Assembly: GCA_025210155.1 (NCBI GenBank)
Contig: JAOASE010000004.1
Span: 1 to 64,000, forward strand
Origin: Alphaproteobacteria bacterium
GTDB taxonomy: Bacteria > Pseudomonadota > Alphaproteobacteria > Rs-D84 > CASDRH01
Direction: 5' to 3'
DNA: 64,000 bases
Position numbers and translations under genes: made by a program. Positions 49,674-59,927 of the stretch are shown here, piece by piece (positions within the stretch are counted from its first letter, which is position 1; each line of letters begins with the position of its first letter). A model generated the notes under the pieces. The model did not search any database, was not told where the DNA came from, and saw nothing but the letters and a program-made list of their open reading frames with translations.

Positions 49674-49856
49674 TTATTCAACAATTTCTACCAAGTGAGA
49701 TACTTTTTTAACCATACCTCTAACTTCTGGCGTGTCTTTTAATTGTTTTGTAGAATTAATACCTCTCAAGCCTAAGCCTTTAACAGTAGCTCTTTGTTTT
49801 TCATTTCTACCGATAACGCTTTTTACTTGTCTTACTGTAATCATTTTATCTGCCAT
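49674..49856 (-). CDS. rpmD: Ribosomal protein L30
   Basis: 60 residues. RQVKSVIGRNEKQRATVKGLGLRGIN and VRGMVKKVSHLVEI are the conserved L30 blocks. Position between rpsE and rplO is canonical. Confidence 0.95.
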   Translation of the reverse strand: MADKMITVRQVKSVIGRNEKQRATVKGLGLRGINSTKQLKDTPEVRGMVKKVSHLVEIVE

Positions 49857-49873
49857 CTTTGTTACCTCTTAAA

Positions 49874-50431
49874 CTATTTAGCTTCTTTTTCTTCTTTTAC
49901 TAATTTAAGATTGATGTCTCTTCTGTTAGTAATTTCGTTTACTTTAAGACCTCTTCTGTCTGCAACTGATTTAGGAGAAAGAGTTCCTTCTAAAGCTTTG
50001 AAAGTTGCTCTGATCATGTTATGAGGGTTTGATGTACCTAATGATTTTGCTACGATATCTTGGATACCTAATACTTCGAATACAGCACGCATTGGACCAC
50101 CAGCGATAATACCTGTACCTGAAGGAGCTGATCTTAATACTACTCTACCAGCACCAAATGTTGCTTTAACGTCTGAGTGTAAAGTTCTACCTTCTTTTAA
50201 TGGTACTTTAATCATGTTCTTTTTAGCTGCTTCTGTAGCTTTTTTAACCGCAGTTGGAACTTCGATTGCTTTTCCTGTACCGAAACCTACTTTACCATTT
50301 TTGTCACCAACAACTACGATAGCTGCGAAAGACATGTTTTTACCACCTTTAACAACTTTTGTAACTCTGTTGATGAAAACTAATTTATCAAATAGACCAT
50401 CATCTGCTTTTTTATTTTGTTTTATAGCCAT
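49874..50431 (-). CDS. rpsE: Ribosomal protein S5
   Basis: 185 residues. [21 protein letters not shown] and the [21 protein letters not shown] block are S5-specific. It ends with a Lys/Glu tail. Confidence 0.97.
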   Translation of the reverse strand: MAIKQNKKADDGLFDKLVFINRVTKVVKGGKNMSFAAIVVVGDKNGKVGFGTGKAIEVPTAVKKATEAAKKNMIKVPLKEGRTLHSDVKATFGAGRVVLRSAPSGTGIIAGGPMRAVFEVLGIQDIVAKSLGTSNPHNMIRATFKALEGTLSPKSVADRRGLKVNEITNRRDINLKLVKEEKEAK

Positions 50432-50449
50432 TTTATTATTTCCCTTTTA

Positions 50450-50797
50450 TTAAAATTCTAAACCGTTTTCTCTAGCAGCATCAGCCAAAGCTTTAACTCT
50501 TCCGTGATATTTAACACCACTTTTATCGAAGATTACTTTAGAGATTTTTTCTTTTTTAGCTAGTTTAGCTATTTCTGCACCTACAAGTTTCGCAGCTTCA
50601 ATACCGTAAGTTTTTTCAGCTTTGAAGTCTTTTGATTTTGTAGAGAAAGAGCATAATGTTTTAGCTTCTTTATCACAAACTATTTGAGCATAGATGTTTT
50701 TTAAAGTTCTGTTAACAACTAGTCTTGGAAGACCACCTTTGTTATTCTTTTTTAACTGGTATCTTGCTCTAGCTTTTCTTTTATCAGATAAGTTCAT
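50450..50797 (-). CDS. rplR: Ribosomal protein L18
   Basis: 115 residues. KARARYQLKKNNKGGLPRLVV at the start and VIFDKSGVKYHGRVKALADAAREN at the end identify this 5S-rRNA-binding protein. Confidence 0.96.
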   Translation of the reverse strand: MNLSDKRKARARYQLKKNNKGGLPRLVVNRTLKNIYAQIVCDKEAKTLCSFSTKSKDFKAEKTYGIEAAKLVGAEIAKLAKKEKISKVIFDKSGVKYHGRVKALADAARENGLEF

Positions 50798-50845
50798 TTC
50801 TTTATTCCTTATATAATTTTATCTATTTCTGGTTTTTACCGAAGA

Positions 50846-51385
50846 TTATTTCTTCTTACCTTCTTTTCTACGAACATATTCGCCTTTGTATCTAATACCT
50901 TTTCCTTTGTATGGTTCAGGTTTTCTGTAGGCTCTGATTTCTGATGCAACTTGTCCAACTAATTGTTTATCTGCAGAAGTTAATTTAATTTCTGTAGCAC
51001 TTGGACATTCTGCTTTAACACCTTCTGGAAGTTTGTAAATAACTTCGTGAGAGAATGCTAAAGATAAGTTTAATGCATTACCTTGTAGTTGAGCTTTATA
51101 ACCAACACCTTTTAGTTCTAGTTCTTTAGTGAAACCTTCAGAAACACCAACTACTGCGTTGTTAATATTAGCTCTAGTTGTTCCCCACATAGCTGTAGAA
51201 AATTTGTCATTTTCTTTAACTGGAGCAACGATTACCTTGTTATCTTCTATTTTTACTGTAACAGCGCTAGGTACTATAGCAACTCTTTGCTCACCTAATT
51301 TACCTTTAACAACTACTTCGTTGTTTTCGATAGAAACTGTAACGCCGTCTTTGATCTCTACTGGATATTTTCCAACTCTTGACAT
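50846..51385 (-). CDS. rplF: Ribosomal protein L6
   Basis: 179 residues. MSRVGKYPVEI start, MWGTTRANINNAVVGVSEGF and the C-terminal RKPEPYKGKGIRYKGE are characteristic of L6. Confidence 0.97.
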   Translation of the reverse strand: MSRVGKYPVEIKDGVTVSIENNEVVVKGKLGEQRVAIVPSAVTVKIEDNKVIVAPVKENDKFSTAMWGTTRANINNAVVGVSEGFTKELELKGVGYKAQLQGNALNLSLAFSHEVIYKLPEGVKAECPSATEIKLTSADKQLVGQVASEIRAYRKPEPYKGKGIRYKGEYVRRKEGKKK

Positions 51386-51407
51386 CTTAAATTTCCTTAT
51401 TCTCTAA

Positions 51408-51806
51408 TTAAAATACTGTACAAATGATTTCGCCACCAAGGTTCTTTTCTCTAGCAGTATGATCCGCCATAACACCTTGTGCAGTTGAAAGTATCGCAAC
51501 ACCCAAACCGTTCATAACAGCAGGAATTTCAGCTGATTTGCTGTATACTCTTCTACCTGGTTTAGAAACTTTTTTAACTTCTTTGATTGCGCCTTCGCCT
51601 TCGAAATATCTAAGAGTAATAGTTAATTCTTTAACACCAGCTCTTAATTCTTTTTCGTCGTAGCTTGTAATGAAACCTTCTTCTTTAAGAACTTCTAAAA
51701 CAGCTTTTCTTAATTTAGAAGATGGGCACGCTACTGATTCTTTTTTTGCCATTTGACCATTTCTGATTCTGGCTAACATATCTGCAATTGTATCTGAAAT
51801 TTGCAT
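51408..51806 (-). CDS. rpsH: Ribosomal protein S8
   Basis: 132 residues. MQISDTIADMLARIRNGQMA and GLGVAILSTAQGVMADHTARE are the S8 signatures. A 101-base gap precedes it (to rpsN) with a TCCC/GGGA hairpin at about 51830-51841 and a TATAAT-like box on the minus strand, possibly an internal promoter. Confidence 0.97.
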   Translation of the reverse strand: MQISDTIADMLARIRNGQMAKKESVACPSSKLRKAVLEVLKEEGFITSYDEKELRAGVKELTITLRYFEGEGAIKEVKKVSKPGRRVYSKSAEIPAVMNGLGVAILSTAQGVMADHTAREKNLGGEIICTVF

Positions 51807-51907
51807 TTTTCTTTTCCTTTTCTTACAGTATCCCTTGTGGGACTTATAAAAATTAATATTATATTACAACATCTTTGGCATCAATAATTGTAACAGATTT
51901 TATTAGA

Positions 51908-52213
51908 TTACCAGCTTGATTTTCTTACGCCTGGTAACTTACCTTCATTCGCAAGCTCTCTAAGAGCGATTCTGCTGATTTTGAACTTTCTGTAGAAACC
52001 TCTAGGTCTTCCAGTGATTTCACATCTGTTTCTAATTCTTGTAGCAGATGAATTTTTAGGTAATTTGTCTAGAGCCATATTAGCCTTTACTCTGTCTTGA
52101 GCAGAAGCGTTTTTATCTCTAGCTATAGCTAATAGTTTCTTTCTTTTAGCAGAAAATTTAGCTACTAATTTTTTTCTTTTTTCGTTTCTGTTGATCATTC
52201 CAACTTTTGCCAT
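51908..52213 (-). CDS. rpsN: Ribosomal protein S14 (zinc-free long form)
   Basis: 101 residues with one Cys ([17 protein letters not shown]) and no CxxC pairs, so it is the C-minus type that does not bind zinc. The C-terminal [25 protein letters not shown] is conserved. Confidence 0.97.
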   Translation of the reverse strand: MAKVGMINRNEKRKKLVAKFSAKRKKLLAIARDKNASAQDRVKANMALDKLPKNSSATRIRNRCEITGRPRGFYRKFKISRIALRELANEGKLPGVRKSSW

Positions 52214-52230
52214 AATCTCAATCCTTCTAA

Positions 52231-52770
52231 TTAGTTAAAAAACGGGAAGTTAAACATAGATAATAAAGCTTTAGCTTCTTCATCATTTTTTGCAGTTGTA
52301 GAAACTACGATATCCATACCTCTGATTTTATCGATTTTGTCATAGTCGATTTCAGGGAATATAATTTGTTCTTTAATACCGAATGCATAGTTTCCGTTTC
52401 CGTCGAAAGATTTACCGTTAATACCACGGAAGTCTTTTGTTCTTGGCAACGCAACATTGATTAATCTGTCTAAGAATTGGTACATGTTTTCTCTTCTTAG
52501 AGTAACTTTAACACCAATTGGCATACCTTCTCTTAATTTGAAAGATGCAACTGATTTTTTAGCTTTACAAACAACTGGTTTTTGACCTGCGATTCTTGTC
52601 ATATCATCTACAGCACCGTTAATTCTTTTTTTATCGTCAGTAGCTTCACCTACTCTCATATTTAAAACGATTTTATCTAGTTTTGGAATTTGGTAATCAT
52701 GAGAATAACCAAATTTCTCTTTCATTTCTTTTTTAATTTTTTCTACGTATAAGTCGTGTAACCTAGCCAT
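52231..52770 (-). CDS. rplE: Ribosomal protein L5
   Basis: 179 residues. [37 protein letters not shown] and the [19 protein letters not shown] block identify L5, a 5S-rRNA contact protein. Confidence 0.97.
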   Translation of the reverse strand: MARLHDLYVEKIKKEMKEKFGYSHDYQIPKLDKIVLNMRVGEATDDKKRINGAVDDMTRIAGQKPVVCKAKKSVASFKLREGMPIGVKVTLRRENMYQFLDRLINVALPRTKDFRGINGKSFDGNGNYAFGIKEQIIFPEIDYDKIDKIRGMDIVVSTTAKNDEEAKALLSMFNFPFFN

Positions 52771-52836
52771 TTTATTTTTCCTTCAATTTGCTGTGCCCCA
52801 GTCGGGCATCCAATATTGCGCCTAACCTTGTGAAGC

Positions 52837-53163
52837 TTAAGCGATTACTTCACCAGTTCTTTTAGAAACTCTTACTTTTTTACCATCTTCTAAAGTTTTA
52901 TAACCAACTTTAGTAGCTTTGCCGTCTTTTGGATCAACTAAAGCAACATTTGATGCGTTGATTGGTTTTTCAATTTCAACGATACCTGCTTTTTTACCCA
53001 TAGCGTCAGCTTTTTGGTGTTTTTTAACGATATTAATTCCAGCCACGATAACTTTGTTTTCTTTTGGCATAGATTTAACAACTTTACCTTTTTGACCTTT
53101 GTTTTTACCAGTCAAAACGATTACTTCGTCATCTTTTTTAACTTTTAACTTAATATTAGTCAT
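52837..53163 (-). CDS. rplX: Ribosomal protein L24
   Basis: 108 residues. The KOW motif DDEVIVLTGKNKGQKGKV and GINIVKKHQK are the L24 hallmarks. The 66 bases to rplE contain a GCCC/GGGC hairpin at about 52797-52809. Confidence 0.96.
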   Translation of the reverse strand: MTNIKLKVKKDDEVIVLTGKNKGQKGKVVKSMPKENKVIVAGINIVKKHQKADAMGKKAGIVEIEKPINASNVALVDPKDGKATKVGYKTLEDGKKVRVSKRTGEVIA

Positions 53164-53191
53164 TGTTCTATATTCCTTCTTAATATTTAAA

Positions 53192-53557
53192 TTATAGTAC
53201 TTCTGGAGCTAGAGATACTATCTTTTGGAATTTACCTCTAAGTTCTCTTGCCACAGGGCCAAAGATACGAGTTCCGATTGGCTCTAAGTTTGTGTTCAAC
53301 AATACTGCTGAATTGTGATCGAACTTTAATGAAGAACCATCTTTTCTTTTAATTTCTTTAGCTGTTCTAACAACTACAGCTTTGTAAACTTTTCCTTTTT
53401 CAGCTTTACCTCTAGGAATAGCGTCTTTAACAGAAACTACAATAACATCACCGATAGAAGCATATCTTCTTTTAGAACCGCCCAATACCTTAATACATTG
53501 AACAGATTTTGCTCCTGAGTTATCTGCAACGTCTAAAACTGTTTGCATTTGTATCAT
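53192..53557 (-). CDS. rplN: Ribosomal protein L14
   Basis: 121 residues starting [17 protein letters not shown] with [19 protein letters not shown], and ending [19 protein letters not shown]; a standard L14. Confidence 0.97.
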   Translation of the reverse strand: MIQMQTVLDVADNSGAKSVQCIKVLGGSKRRYASIGDVIVVSVKDAIPRGKAEKGKVYKAVVVRTAKEIKRKDGSSLKFDHNSAVLLNTNLEPIGTRIFGPVARELRGKFQKIVSLAPEVL

Positions 53558-53582
53558 ATCTAAATACCTCTTACCTTACTTT

Positions 53583-53822
53583 TTATTTTTTATCTTCAAC
53601 TAACAATTCCCAAGTTTTAGTCTTAGAAAAAGGTTTAGTTTCTATAATTTTTACTATTTCACCAACTTTTGCAACATTTTTTTCATCATGTGCGTGAAAT
53701 TTTTTGTTACTTTTAATGAATTTTTTATAAAGTGGGTGTTTGAATTTTCTTTCAACGTCAACCACGATAGTTTTATCCATCTTAGTACTTACTACTGTTC
53801 CTTGCAAAACTCTTTTTGGCAT
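53583..53822 (-). CDS. rpsQ: Ribosomal protein S17
   Basis: 79 residues. [25 protein letters not shown] and [21 protein letters not shown] are S17 blocks. It overlaps rpmC by one base. Confidence 0.96.
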   Translation of the reverse strand: MPKRVLQGTVVSTKMDKTIVVDVERKFKHPLYKKFIKSNKKFHAHDEKNVAKVGEIVKIIETKPFSKTKTWELLVEDKK

Positions 53823-54046
53823 TATTTTGCTCCTTCTTTAATATTTTGCTTTTTAGCTTCTGTTTGAAAAGTTTTTAATCTAGCGATATCTCTTCTTACT
53901 TTTCTAATTTCTGAAACGTTGCTTAACTTTCCAGTTGCTAAACCAAATCTCAAGTTCATTAAAGTTTTCTTTAACTCAACGATTTTTTCTTGCATTTGAT
54001 CAACAGTCGCTGTTCTCAATTTTAAAATGTCGTTCTTTTTAGCCAT
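53822..54046 (-). CDS. rpmC: Ribosomal protein L29
   Basis: 74 residues of two helices: [25 protein letters not shown] and [18 protein letters not shown]. Its place between L16 and S17 is canonical. Confidence 0.94.
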   Translation of the reverse strand: MAKKNDILKLRTATVDQMQEKIVELKKTLMNLRFGLATGKLSNVSEIRKVRRDIARLKTFQTEAKKQNIKEGAK

Positions 54047-54096
54047 CTTATATAACCCTTTTTATAATGTTTTTGCAACACTTTTTTTTATTTTTT

Positions 54097-54513
54097 TTAT
54101 TCGAATTCTCTTCTAGCTACGAATTTACATTTAACTGGAAGTTTGTAAGCTGCTGCAGTCAAAGCTTTTTCAGCTATATCAGCAGGTACACCGTCTAGTT
54201 CGAAGATTACTCTACCTGGTTTAACTCTGCAAGCCCAGTAATCTACAGCACCTTTACCCTTACCTTGTCTTACACCGATTGCTTTTGATGTAACTGGAAG
54301 ATCTGGGAAGATTCTAATCCAAAGCTTACCTTGTCTTTTCATTGTTCTAGATACAACTCTTCTGGCAGCCTCAATTTGTCTTGAGTTAACTCTTTCAGAT
54401 GATAGAGCTTTTAGACCGAATTTACCAAAGCTTAGTTCAGTTCCGCCTTTAGCCTCACCTCTAATTCTGCCTTTGTGCATTTTTCTAAATTTTGTTCTTT
54501 TTGGCATTAACAT
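54097..54513 (-). CDS. rplP: Ribosomal protein L16
   Basis: 138 residues. [40 protein letters not shown] and the [10 protein letters not shown] end fit L16. Confidence 0.97.
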   Translation of the reverse strand: MLMPKRTKFRKMHKGRIRGEAKGGTELSFGKFGLKALSSERVNSRQIEAARRVVSRTMKRQGKLWIRIFPDLPVTSKAIGVRQGKGKGAVDYWACRVKPGRVIFELDGVPADIAEKALTAAAYKLPVKCKFVARREFE

Positions 54514-54558
54514 TTTCTATATTCCTTATATTTTTCGTCTTAACAATAAATCTTTTTA

Positions 54559-55224
54559 TTATTTTTTACCTTTTGCAGGTGCTTTTTCTTCAACATAAGT
54601 TGTTTTATCGCCAGTATAAATCCAAACTTTAATTCCGATAACGCCGTAAGTTGTATTTGCTCTTGCGATTCCGTAAGAAATGTCAGATCTTAAAGTATGA
54701 AGAGGAATTCTTCCTTCTTTTGACCACTCAACTCTTGCGATTTCAGCACCATTTAAACGACCACCGATAGAAACTTTAATACCTTTAGCGCCCATTCTCA
54801 TAGCATCTTGTAAAGCTCTTTTCATTGCTCTCTTATATGAAATTCTTTTTTCAATTTGTCTAGCAATGTTTTCAGCTGTGATTTTTGCATCTAATTCAGG
54901 TTTTTTAACTTCAACGATGTTTAATACAACATCACCTTCCGCTACTTTTTGAACTTCTTTTTTAAGAGTTTCAATTCCCTCACCTTTTTTACCGATGATA
55001 ACACCAGGACGAGATGCGTGAATGTTAATAACAGCTTTCTTAGAAGATCTTTCAATAACAACTTTTGATAAACCAGCTGATGCCAACCTTTTTTCTAAGA
55101 ATTTTCTGATTTTAATATCATTATGCAATAATTTAGCATAATCTTTTTTCTCAGCGAACCATTTTGATCCCCAAGTTTTGTTAATAGTTAATCTTAGACC
55201 TATTGGATTAATTTTTTGTCCCAT
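54559..55224 (-). CDS. rpsC: Ribosomal protein S3
   Basis: 221 residues. [12 protein letters not shown] start, KH-type motif [17 protein letters not shown], and [20 protein letters not shown]. It ends with a short Lys-rich tail. Confidence 0.97.
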   Translation of the reverse strand: MGQKINPIGLRLTINKTWGSKWFAEKKDYAKLLHNDIKIRKFLEKRLASAGLSKVVIERSSKKAVINIHASRPGVIIGKKGEGIETLKKEVQKVAEGDVVLNIVEVKKPELDAKITAENIARQIEKRISYKRAMKRALQDAMRMGAKGIKVSIGGRLNGAEIARVEWSKEGRIPLHTLRSDISYGIARANTTYGVIGIKVWIYTGDKTTYVEEKAPAKGKK

Positions 55225-55237
55225 ATCTAGTACCTTC

Positions 55238-55651
55238 TTATTTAGCTTCTTTTACTTTAGCTGTTTTTTTTGCTTCAACTGTTGGAGCTTTTTCTTCAAC
55301 AACAATAGTTAAATTTGCAAAGTGTTTGAACACTTTAGCTGCACGGCCTCTAGCTCTAGCACGAAATCTTTTTAATTTCATTGCTTTTCCAACATAAGCT
55401 TCTGACACGATCAATCTATCAACATCTAAGCCGTGATTTTTTTCTGCATTAGCCATTGCTGAAAGAACTGCTTTTTTAACTTCGTTAGCAACTCTTTTCT
55501 TAGAGAAAGTCAATAAGTTAAGTGCTGTTTCAACGTTCTTACCTCTAATTAAACCAGCAACTAGGTTTAATTTTTGAGGAGATGTTTTCAACATTTTTAC
55601 GAAAACTCTCGCTTGATTCTTTTCGATTCCATATCTTTTTGTTTCAGTCAT
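55238..55651 (-). CDS. rplV: Ribosomal protein L22
   Basis: 137 residues. [21 protein letters not shown] and [12 protein letters not shown] are L22 blocks. A roughly 20-residue Ala/Lys tail follows the usual end. Confidence 0.96.
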   Translation of the reverse strand: MTETKRYGIEKNQARVFVKMLKTSPQKLNLVAGLIRGKNVETALNLLTFSKKRVANEVKKAVLSAMANAEKNHGLDVDRLIVSEAYVGKAMKLKRFRARARGRAAKVFKHFANLTIVVEEKAPTVEAKKTAKVKEAK

Positions 55652-55671
55652 TTTTTCAAACTTCCCTTATA

Positions 55672-55950
55672 TTATTTCTTTTTAGCTTTTTTATCAGCGC
55701 CGTGACCATAATAATTTCTAGTCGGAGCGAACTCACCTAGCTTATGACCAATCATTTCTTCACTTACTAATACAGGAACGAATTTGTTTCCATTATGAAC
55801 AGCGAATGTTAAGTCAACCATGTTAGGTAGAATAGTTGATGCTCTTGACCAAGTTTTAATTGGTTTTCTGTTGTTTTCAGCGTTTGCTTTTTCAACTTTT
55901 TTCAAAAGCGACGGGTGTATGTAAGGCCCTTTCCAAACTGATCTTGTCAT
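55672..55950 (-). CDS. rpsS: Ribosomal protein S19
   Basis: 92 residues. [19 protein letters not shown] and [19 protein letters not shown] are the S19 signatures. Confidence 0.97.
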   Translation of the reverse strand: MTRSVWKGPYIHPSLLKKVEKANAENNRKPIKTWSRASTILPNMVDLTFAVHNGNKFVPVLVSEEMIGHKLGEFAPTRNYYGHGADKKAKKK

Positions 55951-55971
55951 TTTTCTAATTCCTTTTATTTA

Positions 55972-56805
55972 TTATTTCTTTTTAGCTTTATGTCTTGTAG
56001 TGATAATAAATTTATCAGTTCTCTTATTACTTCTAGTTTTAACACCACGAGTTTTCTTACCCCAAGGAGTAACAGGATGCACACCGAAGTTAACACCTTC
56101 ACCACCACCATGTCTGTGGTCGATTGGGTTCATGGCAGTACCTCTAACAGTTGGTCTAACGCCCATCCATCTTTTTCTACCAGCTTTACCGATTTTAACG
56201 TTTCTGTTATCAGGGTTTGATACAACACCGATAGTTGCGAAACATTCAGATCTAACCAATCTTAATTCACCTGAAGATAATTTAATTTGAGTGTAATCAC
56301 CATCTTTACCTGCTAATTGAGCATATGCACCAGCAGATCTAGCTAATTGACCACCTTTACCAGGTTGTAATTCAATGTTATGAATAATTGTACCAACTGG
56401 AATCGCTTTTAATGGAAGCGCATTACCTGGTTTAATATCTGCAGTTTCTGAAGTTACAATTTTATCACCAACTTGTAATTTTTGTGGAGCTAAAATATAT
56501 CTTTTTTCACCGTCTTTGTAGTTAACCAATGCGATAAATGCAGTTCTATTTGGATCATATTCCAATCTTTCTACAACACCTTCAACACCAACTTTATTTC
56601 TTTTGAAATCAATGATTCTATAAAGTTTTTTGTGTCCACCACCAATATGTCTAGTAGTAATTCTACCAGTATTGTTTCTACCACCAGTTCTTTTCAAACC
56701 AGCAGTCAATGACTTTTCAGGTCTACCTTTGTAAAGTTCAGATCTATCGATAAGAACTAGACTTCTCATACCAGGTGTAATCGGTTTAAACGTCTTTAAT
56801 GCCAT
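55972..56805 (-). CDS. rplB: Ribosomal protein L2
   Basis: 277 residues. [22 protein letters not shown], and the peptidyl-transferase-proximal [13 protein letters not shown], are intact. Confidence 0.98.
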   Translation of the reverse strand: MALKTFKPITPGMRSLVLIDRSELYKGRPEKSLTAGLKRTGGRNNTGRITTRHIGGGHKKLYRIIDFKRNKVGVEGVVERLEYDPNRTAFIALVNYKDGEKRYILAPQKLQVGDKIVTSETADIKPGNALPLKAIPVGTIIHNIELQPGKGGQLARSAGAYAQLAGKDGDYTQIKLSSGELRLVRSECFATIGVVSNPDNRNVKIGKAGRKRWMGVRPTVRGTAMNPIDHRHGGGEGVNFGVHPVTPWGKKTRGVKTRSNKRTDKFIITTRHKAKKK

Positions 56806-56830
56806 TTTTCTATACCTTCTTAATTATTCT

Positions 56831-57154
56831 TTATTTAACATTTTCTGTTATATCTATGTTAGAACCTTCTTTTAGAGTAACGTAAGCTTTCTTAAAGTCA
56901 GCTTTTTTACCTCTAACGCCTCTAAATACTCTTCTTTTACCAGATTGGTTCAATGTGTTCACAGAAACAACCTCAGCACCATAAATAGATTCTACAGCAT
57001 TCTTAATTTCTTCTTTTGTTGCACTAGTAGCTACTTGGAAAGCAATCTTTCCATGAGAAGCAACTAAAGTACCCTTCTCTGTAATCAAAGGTTTTACTAG
57101 AACTGTAAAATCTCTTTCTGTAGCTTTTTTTATTGTCTTTTTAGTTTCAGCCAT
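56831..57154 (-). CDS. rplW: Ribosomal protein L23
   Basis: 107 residues. VLVKPLITEKGTLVASHGKIAFQV and VVSVNTLNQSGKRRVFRGVRG fit L23, at the exit-tunnel docking site. Confidence 0.96.
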   Translation of the reverse strand: MAETKKTIKKATERDFTVLVKPLITEKGTLVASHGKIAFQVATSATKEEIKNAVESIYGAEVVSVNTLNQSGKRRVFRGVRGKKADFKKAYVTLKEGSNIDITENVK

Positions 57155-57167
57155 TTTCTAAATTCCT

Positions 57168-57791
57168 TTATTTCGCAAATCTTGCTTCAAGTTTTGCAAC
57201 AGCTTCTTTAGTTAAAACTAACTTTTCATGTTTCAAGATATCATAAACGTTTGCACCTTGAACTGGAAGAACGTCAGCATGTTTAATATTAGCAGATGAC
57301 TTTTTGAAGTTTTCATCAAGAGCTTCACCACCAATAACTAATACTTTATCTAAACCTAATTTTGTGAATTGGGCTTTTAAAGTTTTAGCACTTGCTGCTT
57401 TAGTTTTTTCACTGTCGATAACGATTAAGTTCTTTTCTTTCATTTTAGAAGATAAAGCCATTTTCAAACCTAAAGCTCTAACTTTCTTTTGAAGAGAAAA
57501 ACCGTGATCTCTTACTACAGGACCGTGTATCTTACCACCACCTCTCATATGATGAGATCTTAGCGAACCTTGTCTTGCAGCACCAGTGCCTTTTTGTTTA
57601 AAAGGTTTTTTACCAGTTCCAGATACTTCTGAAACAACTTTAACCTTGTGATTACCAGATCTTCTTTTAGCTAATTGCCAAAGAACAACCCTGTGTAATA
57701 TACTTTTTTGAGGATCCAATCCGAAAATATCTTTTGATAGATCGATTTGTTCAACAACTTTATTATCTAATGTTAATACATCTAATTTCAT
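57168..57791 (-). CDS. rplD: Ribosomal protein L4
   Basis: 207 residues. The tunnel loop GTGKKPFKQKGTGAARQGSLR and the RGGGKIHGP block are conserved. In enterics L4 also represses the S10 operon; whether it acts on the leader at 58808-58935 is open. Confidence 0.97.
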   Translation of the reverse strand: MKLDVLTLDNKVVEQIDLSKDIFGLDPQKSILHRVVLWQLAKRRSGNHKVKVVSEVSGTGKKPFKQKGTGAARQGSLRSHHMRGGGKIHGPVVRDHGFSLQKKVRALGLKMALSSKMKEKNLIVIDSEKTKAASAKTLKAQFTKLGLDKVLVIGGEALDENFKKSSANIKHADVLPVQGANVYDILKHEKLVLTKEAVAKLEARFAK

Positions 57792-57803
57792 AATCTACCT
57801 CTC

Positions 57804-58475
57804 TTAAGCTTTCAATACCGCTGGAACAGGCAAATCTTTTTGTTCTTTTTTAACCGCGTCTTTAATTACAACGTAAGAACCTTTAGATCCTGGTACAGCA
57901 CCTTTTACTAAAATTAAACCATTTTCAACATCAGTAGATACAACTTTTAAGTTTAAAGTAGATTGTAGTTCATCACCATAGTGACCAGCCATCTTCTTAC
58001 CTTTGAAAACTCTACCTGGGTCTTGACATTGACCAGTTGAACCGTGAGATCTATGCGAGATAGATACACCGTGAGTAGCTTCTAAACCACCAAAGTTCCA
58101 TCTTTTCATAGCGCCGGCAAAACCTTTACCCTTAGTATATGCTTGGCAATCTACGAATTGACCATCAACAAAGTGATTAGCAGCTAATTCGTCGCCAGCT
58201 TTTAATAAACAATCTTTTGAAACGCGGAATTCTACAAGCTTTCTTAAAGCATCAACTCCATTCTTTGCGAAATGACCTTTCAATGATTTTGAAATATGCT
58301 TATCTTTAGCAGCTTCAAAACCCAATTGAACAGCATCATAACCATCTTTTTCTTCAGTTTTTGCACAAACAACTTTACAGCCATTCATTTGCAAAACTGT
58401 AACAGGTACGTGAGCATTATTTTCATCAAACACCCTAGTCATACCTATTTTTTTAGCTATTAAACCAGTTCTCAT
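57804..58475 (-). CDS. rplC: Ribosomal protein L3
   Basis: 223 residues. [16 protein letters not shown] start and [13 protein letters not shown] with [20 protein letters not shown] are L3 blocks; the Gln methylated in many bacteria lies in STGQCQDPG. Confidence 0.97.
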   Translation of the reverse strand: MRTGLIAKKIGMTRVFDENNAHVPVTVLQMNGCKVVCAKTEEKDGYDAVQLGFEAAKDKHISKSLKGHFAKNGVDALRKLVEFRVSKDCLLKAGDELAANHFVDGQFVDCQAYTKGKGFAGAMKRWNFGGLEATHGVSISHRSHGSTGQCQDPGRVFKGKKMAGHYGDELQSTLNLKVVSTDVENGLILVKGAVPGSKGSYVVIKDAVKKEQKDLPVPAVLKA

Positions 58476-58498
58476 TTTATTTTCCTATACTTACCTTT

Positions 58499-58807
58499 TT
58501 ATAGTTCTATTTTAACTTCTACACCAGATGAAAGTTCTAACTTTCCAAGAGCGTCAACAGTTTGTGGATTTGGATCCAAAATATCGATAATTCTTTTACA
58601 AGTTCTTATTTCGAATTGTTCTCTTGACTCTTTGTTTACGTGCCAAGATTTGTTAACTGTAAAGCACTCTCTTTTTCTAGGAAGAGGTATAGGCCCTTTC
58701 ACAGTAGCGCCAGTTCTTTTAGCTGTATTCACTATTTCTTTAGTGCTTTCATCTAAGGCGTTGTGATCAAAGGCTTTTAATTTGATTCTTATACTAGAAT
58801 TTAACAT
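58499..58807 (-). CDS. rpsJ: Ribosomal protein S10
   Basis: 102 residues. [37 protein letters not shown] and [19 protein letters not shown] are the S10 signatures. First gene of the S10 operon, behind a structured leader. tuf does not precede it. Confidence 0.97.
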   Translation of the reverse strand: MLNSSIRIKLKAFDHNALDESTKEIVNTAKRTGATVKGPIPLPRKRECFTVNKSWHVNKESREQFEIRTCKRIIDILDPNPQTVDALGKLELSSGVEVKIEL

Positions 58808-59035
58808 CTATTCTAATTCCTTTAATAATTTTAAATAATCCGCAGCTTATCAGGGGTTTCCTATATAGTTCTGCGAGTTCTTAAATTTCAATTACTTACA
58901 TGGATTCTTTGCTGAACCTATGCAAGTGATTTGAAAATATATCCTTTTGAATTTAAATGCAAGGAAAAAATGTAAAAAAATCAACTTTTTTTGATTCCCT
59001 ATTATAAATGCAAAATAAATGGTGTAAATTAGTGA
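58808..59035 (-). promoter_or_regulatory. Promoter region and structured leader of the S10 operon
   Basis: On the minus strand a 13-bp imperfect stem runs between CTTGCAT-A-GGTTC and GAATC-C-ATGTAAG (58895-58926). A second stem, CTCGCAG and CTGCGGA (58839-58877), follows, then AAAGGAATT before rpsJ. Upstream, TATAAT with TTTACA 16 bases before it lies at about 58999-59026. The structures sit where r-protein autoregulatory leaders occur. The 342-base gap to 59149 holds no ORF I can support; its far end carries the promoter of the gene at 59150. Confidence 0.5.
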
Positions 59036-59092
59036 TTTTTCTAATAAAAAATCTCAAACAACACACCAACATAATGGTTAATTATTTTTTTC

Positions 59093-59120
59093 TTGACATA
59101 TATTCTTCCACTGGTAAAAT
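59093..59120 (+). promoter_or_regulatory. Promoter of the gene at 59150
   Basis: TTGACA and TAAAAT with 16 bases between them, ending 29 bases before the ATG. Confidence 0.75.
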
Positions 59121-59149
59121 ACCTGTAAATACTTATTAAATGTTAAAAT

Positions 59150-59602
59150 ATGAAACAAATACTATTAGACTTATCAAGTCTAGGCGAGATAACAATCTCC
59201 ATGAAAAAAACTGAGAATGAAATTACCTTTCAAATAAAAAGAGAGGAAGAAGAGCACTATAAAGTGGAAATAAAGTCTTCAAACCCTAAGAAAGATAAAG
59301 ATTTCTCAAAAAGTATCGAGAAATGGTCCCTTCTCCCAAGACACAATGAGAAACCACTTTCAAAGGAAGAGTTAAAATCTTTTATTGAAACCCTACAGGC
59401 ATTCATTTCTGCATACATTCCTTCAATAGAAGATGTACACATAACACCTACAATTGTGAAATTTAAAAAAGAATATGAGCATGGCTTTATATTCAATCCG
59501 GAAATTCCACATGAGGCGCTTGAGTATTGCGAAGCTGTTGATATAAACAAAATTGGATTCAAATTAAAAGAATTGCTGGATATCAGATTTAAAAAATCTT
59601 AA
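59150..59602 (+). CDS. Hypothetical protein, 150 residues
   Basis: I do not recognise the family. The start MKQILLDLSSLGEITISMKK suggests a beta-hairpin, a Lys/Glu-rich middle follows, and the C-terminal half (SFIETLQAFISAYIPSIEDV; LEYCEAVDINKIGFKLKELL) is mixed. No signal peptide or membrane helix. It is the only plus-strand gene inside the ribosomal region, with a near-consensus promoter but no Shine-Dalgarno at the ATG. It splits fusA from rpsJ. Confidence 0.75.
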   Translation: MKQILLDLSSLGEITISMKKTENEITFQIKREEEEHYKVEIKSSNPKKDKDFSKSIEKWSLLPRHNEKPLSKEELKSFIETLQAFISAYIPSIEDVHITPTIVKFKKEYEHGFIFNPEIPHEALEYCEAVDINKIGFKLKELLDIRFKKS

Positions 59603-59621
59603 CAAATCTGATAAAGAAAAC

Positions 59622-59649
59622 AAAAGCTCCTAGTTACAGGAGCTTTTTT
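59622..59649 (+). terminator. Terminator of the gene at 59150
   Basis: AAGCTCC/GGAGCTT with an eight-base loop then T residues. Just before it a perfect 10-bp inverted repeat TATCAGATTT/AAATCTGATA (59581-59613) spans the stop codon. Confidence 0.88.
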
Positions 59650-59652
59650 AAT

Positions 59653-59680
59653 AAAAAATCCTCCGCTGACTAAACGGAGG
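59653..59680 (-). terminator. Terminator of fusA / candidate RNA
   Basis: CCTCCG/CGGAGG with a nine-base loop, followed on the minus strand by ATTTTTTATT. Confidence 0.88.
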
Positions 59681-59820
59681 AACCGATGGTCCGGCTTTAC
59701 CATTTTCGTTCGCCACTACCAATGGTTCTGAAAGAGGCGTTGATTACAAGGACTGGTCAAGCCCCCTCTTTCGAATTGCGACTTTACCATCCAAAATGAT
59801 AGCAGCTGTCGCGTCCTGTG
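59653..59820 (-). ncRNA. Candidate structured RNA of unknown family downstream of fusA
   Basis: This stretch is clearly richer in G and C than its surroundings and folds into a chain of stems. From the 5' side of the minus strand these are GCGAC/GTCGC (59778-59812), GAAAGAGG/CCTCTTTC (59730-59772), an 11-bp stem GAACCGATGGT/ACCAATGGTTC with one mismatch (59680-59728), and a terminal CCTCCG/CGGAGG hairpin followed by ATTTTTT. No ORF fits. I compared it by memory with tmRNA, RNase P RNA, SRP RNA and 6S RNA and found no convincing match. It could be an independent RNA or the processed 3' end of fusA. Confidence 0.4.
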
Positions 59821-59884
59821 TTAATTGATAATTTGAAATACGATTTGTCTCCAAATCTGATCAAGAGTTATCTTTAAAAAGAAT

Positions 59885-59927
59885 TAGTGTGAGGATTGAA
59901 TCTAGCCTTAAATTCTATCTCACACTA
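59885..59927 (-). other. Hairpin directly behind fusA
   Basis: TAGTGTGAG faces CTCACACTA across 25 bases, and GGGC/GCCC lies just before it on the minus strand at about 59937-59947. With the candidate RNA, the whole 366-base gap between 59602 and 59969 is structured. Confidence 0.5.

Noticed and set aside
59691-59820. Possible tmRNA half (minus strand contains GCGAACGAAAATGGTAAAGCC, readable as an ANENGKA-like tag)
   Set aside because: The frame does not end in a hydrophobic LAA/VAA-type tag and stop, and no tRNA-like acceptor with CCA is found. Left as an unknown structured RNA.
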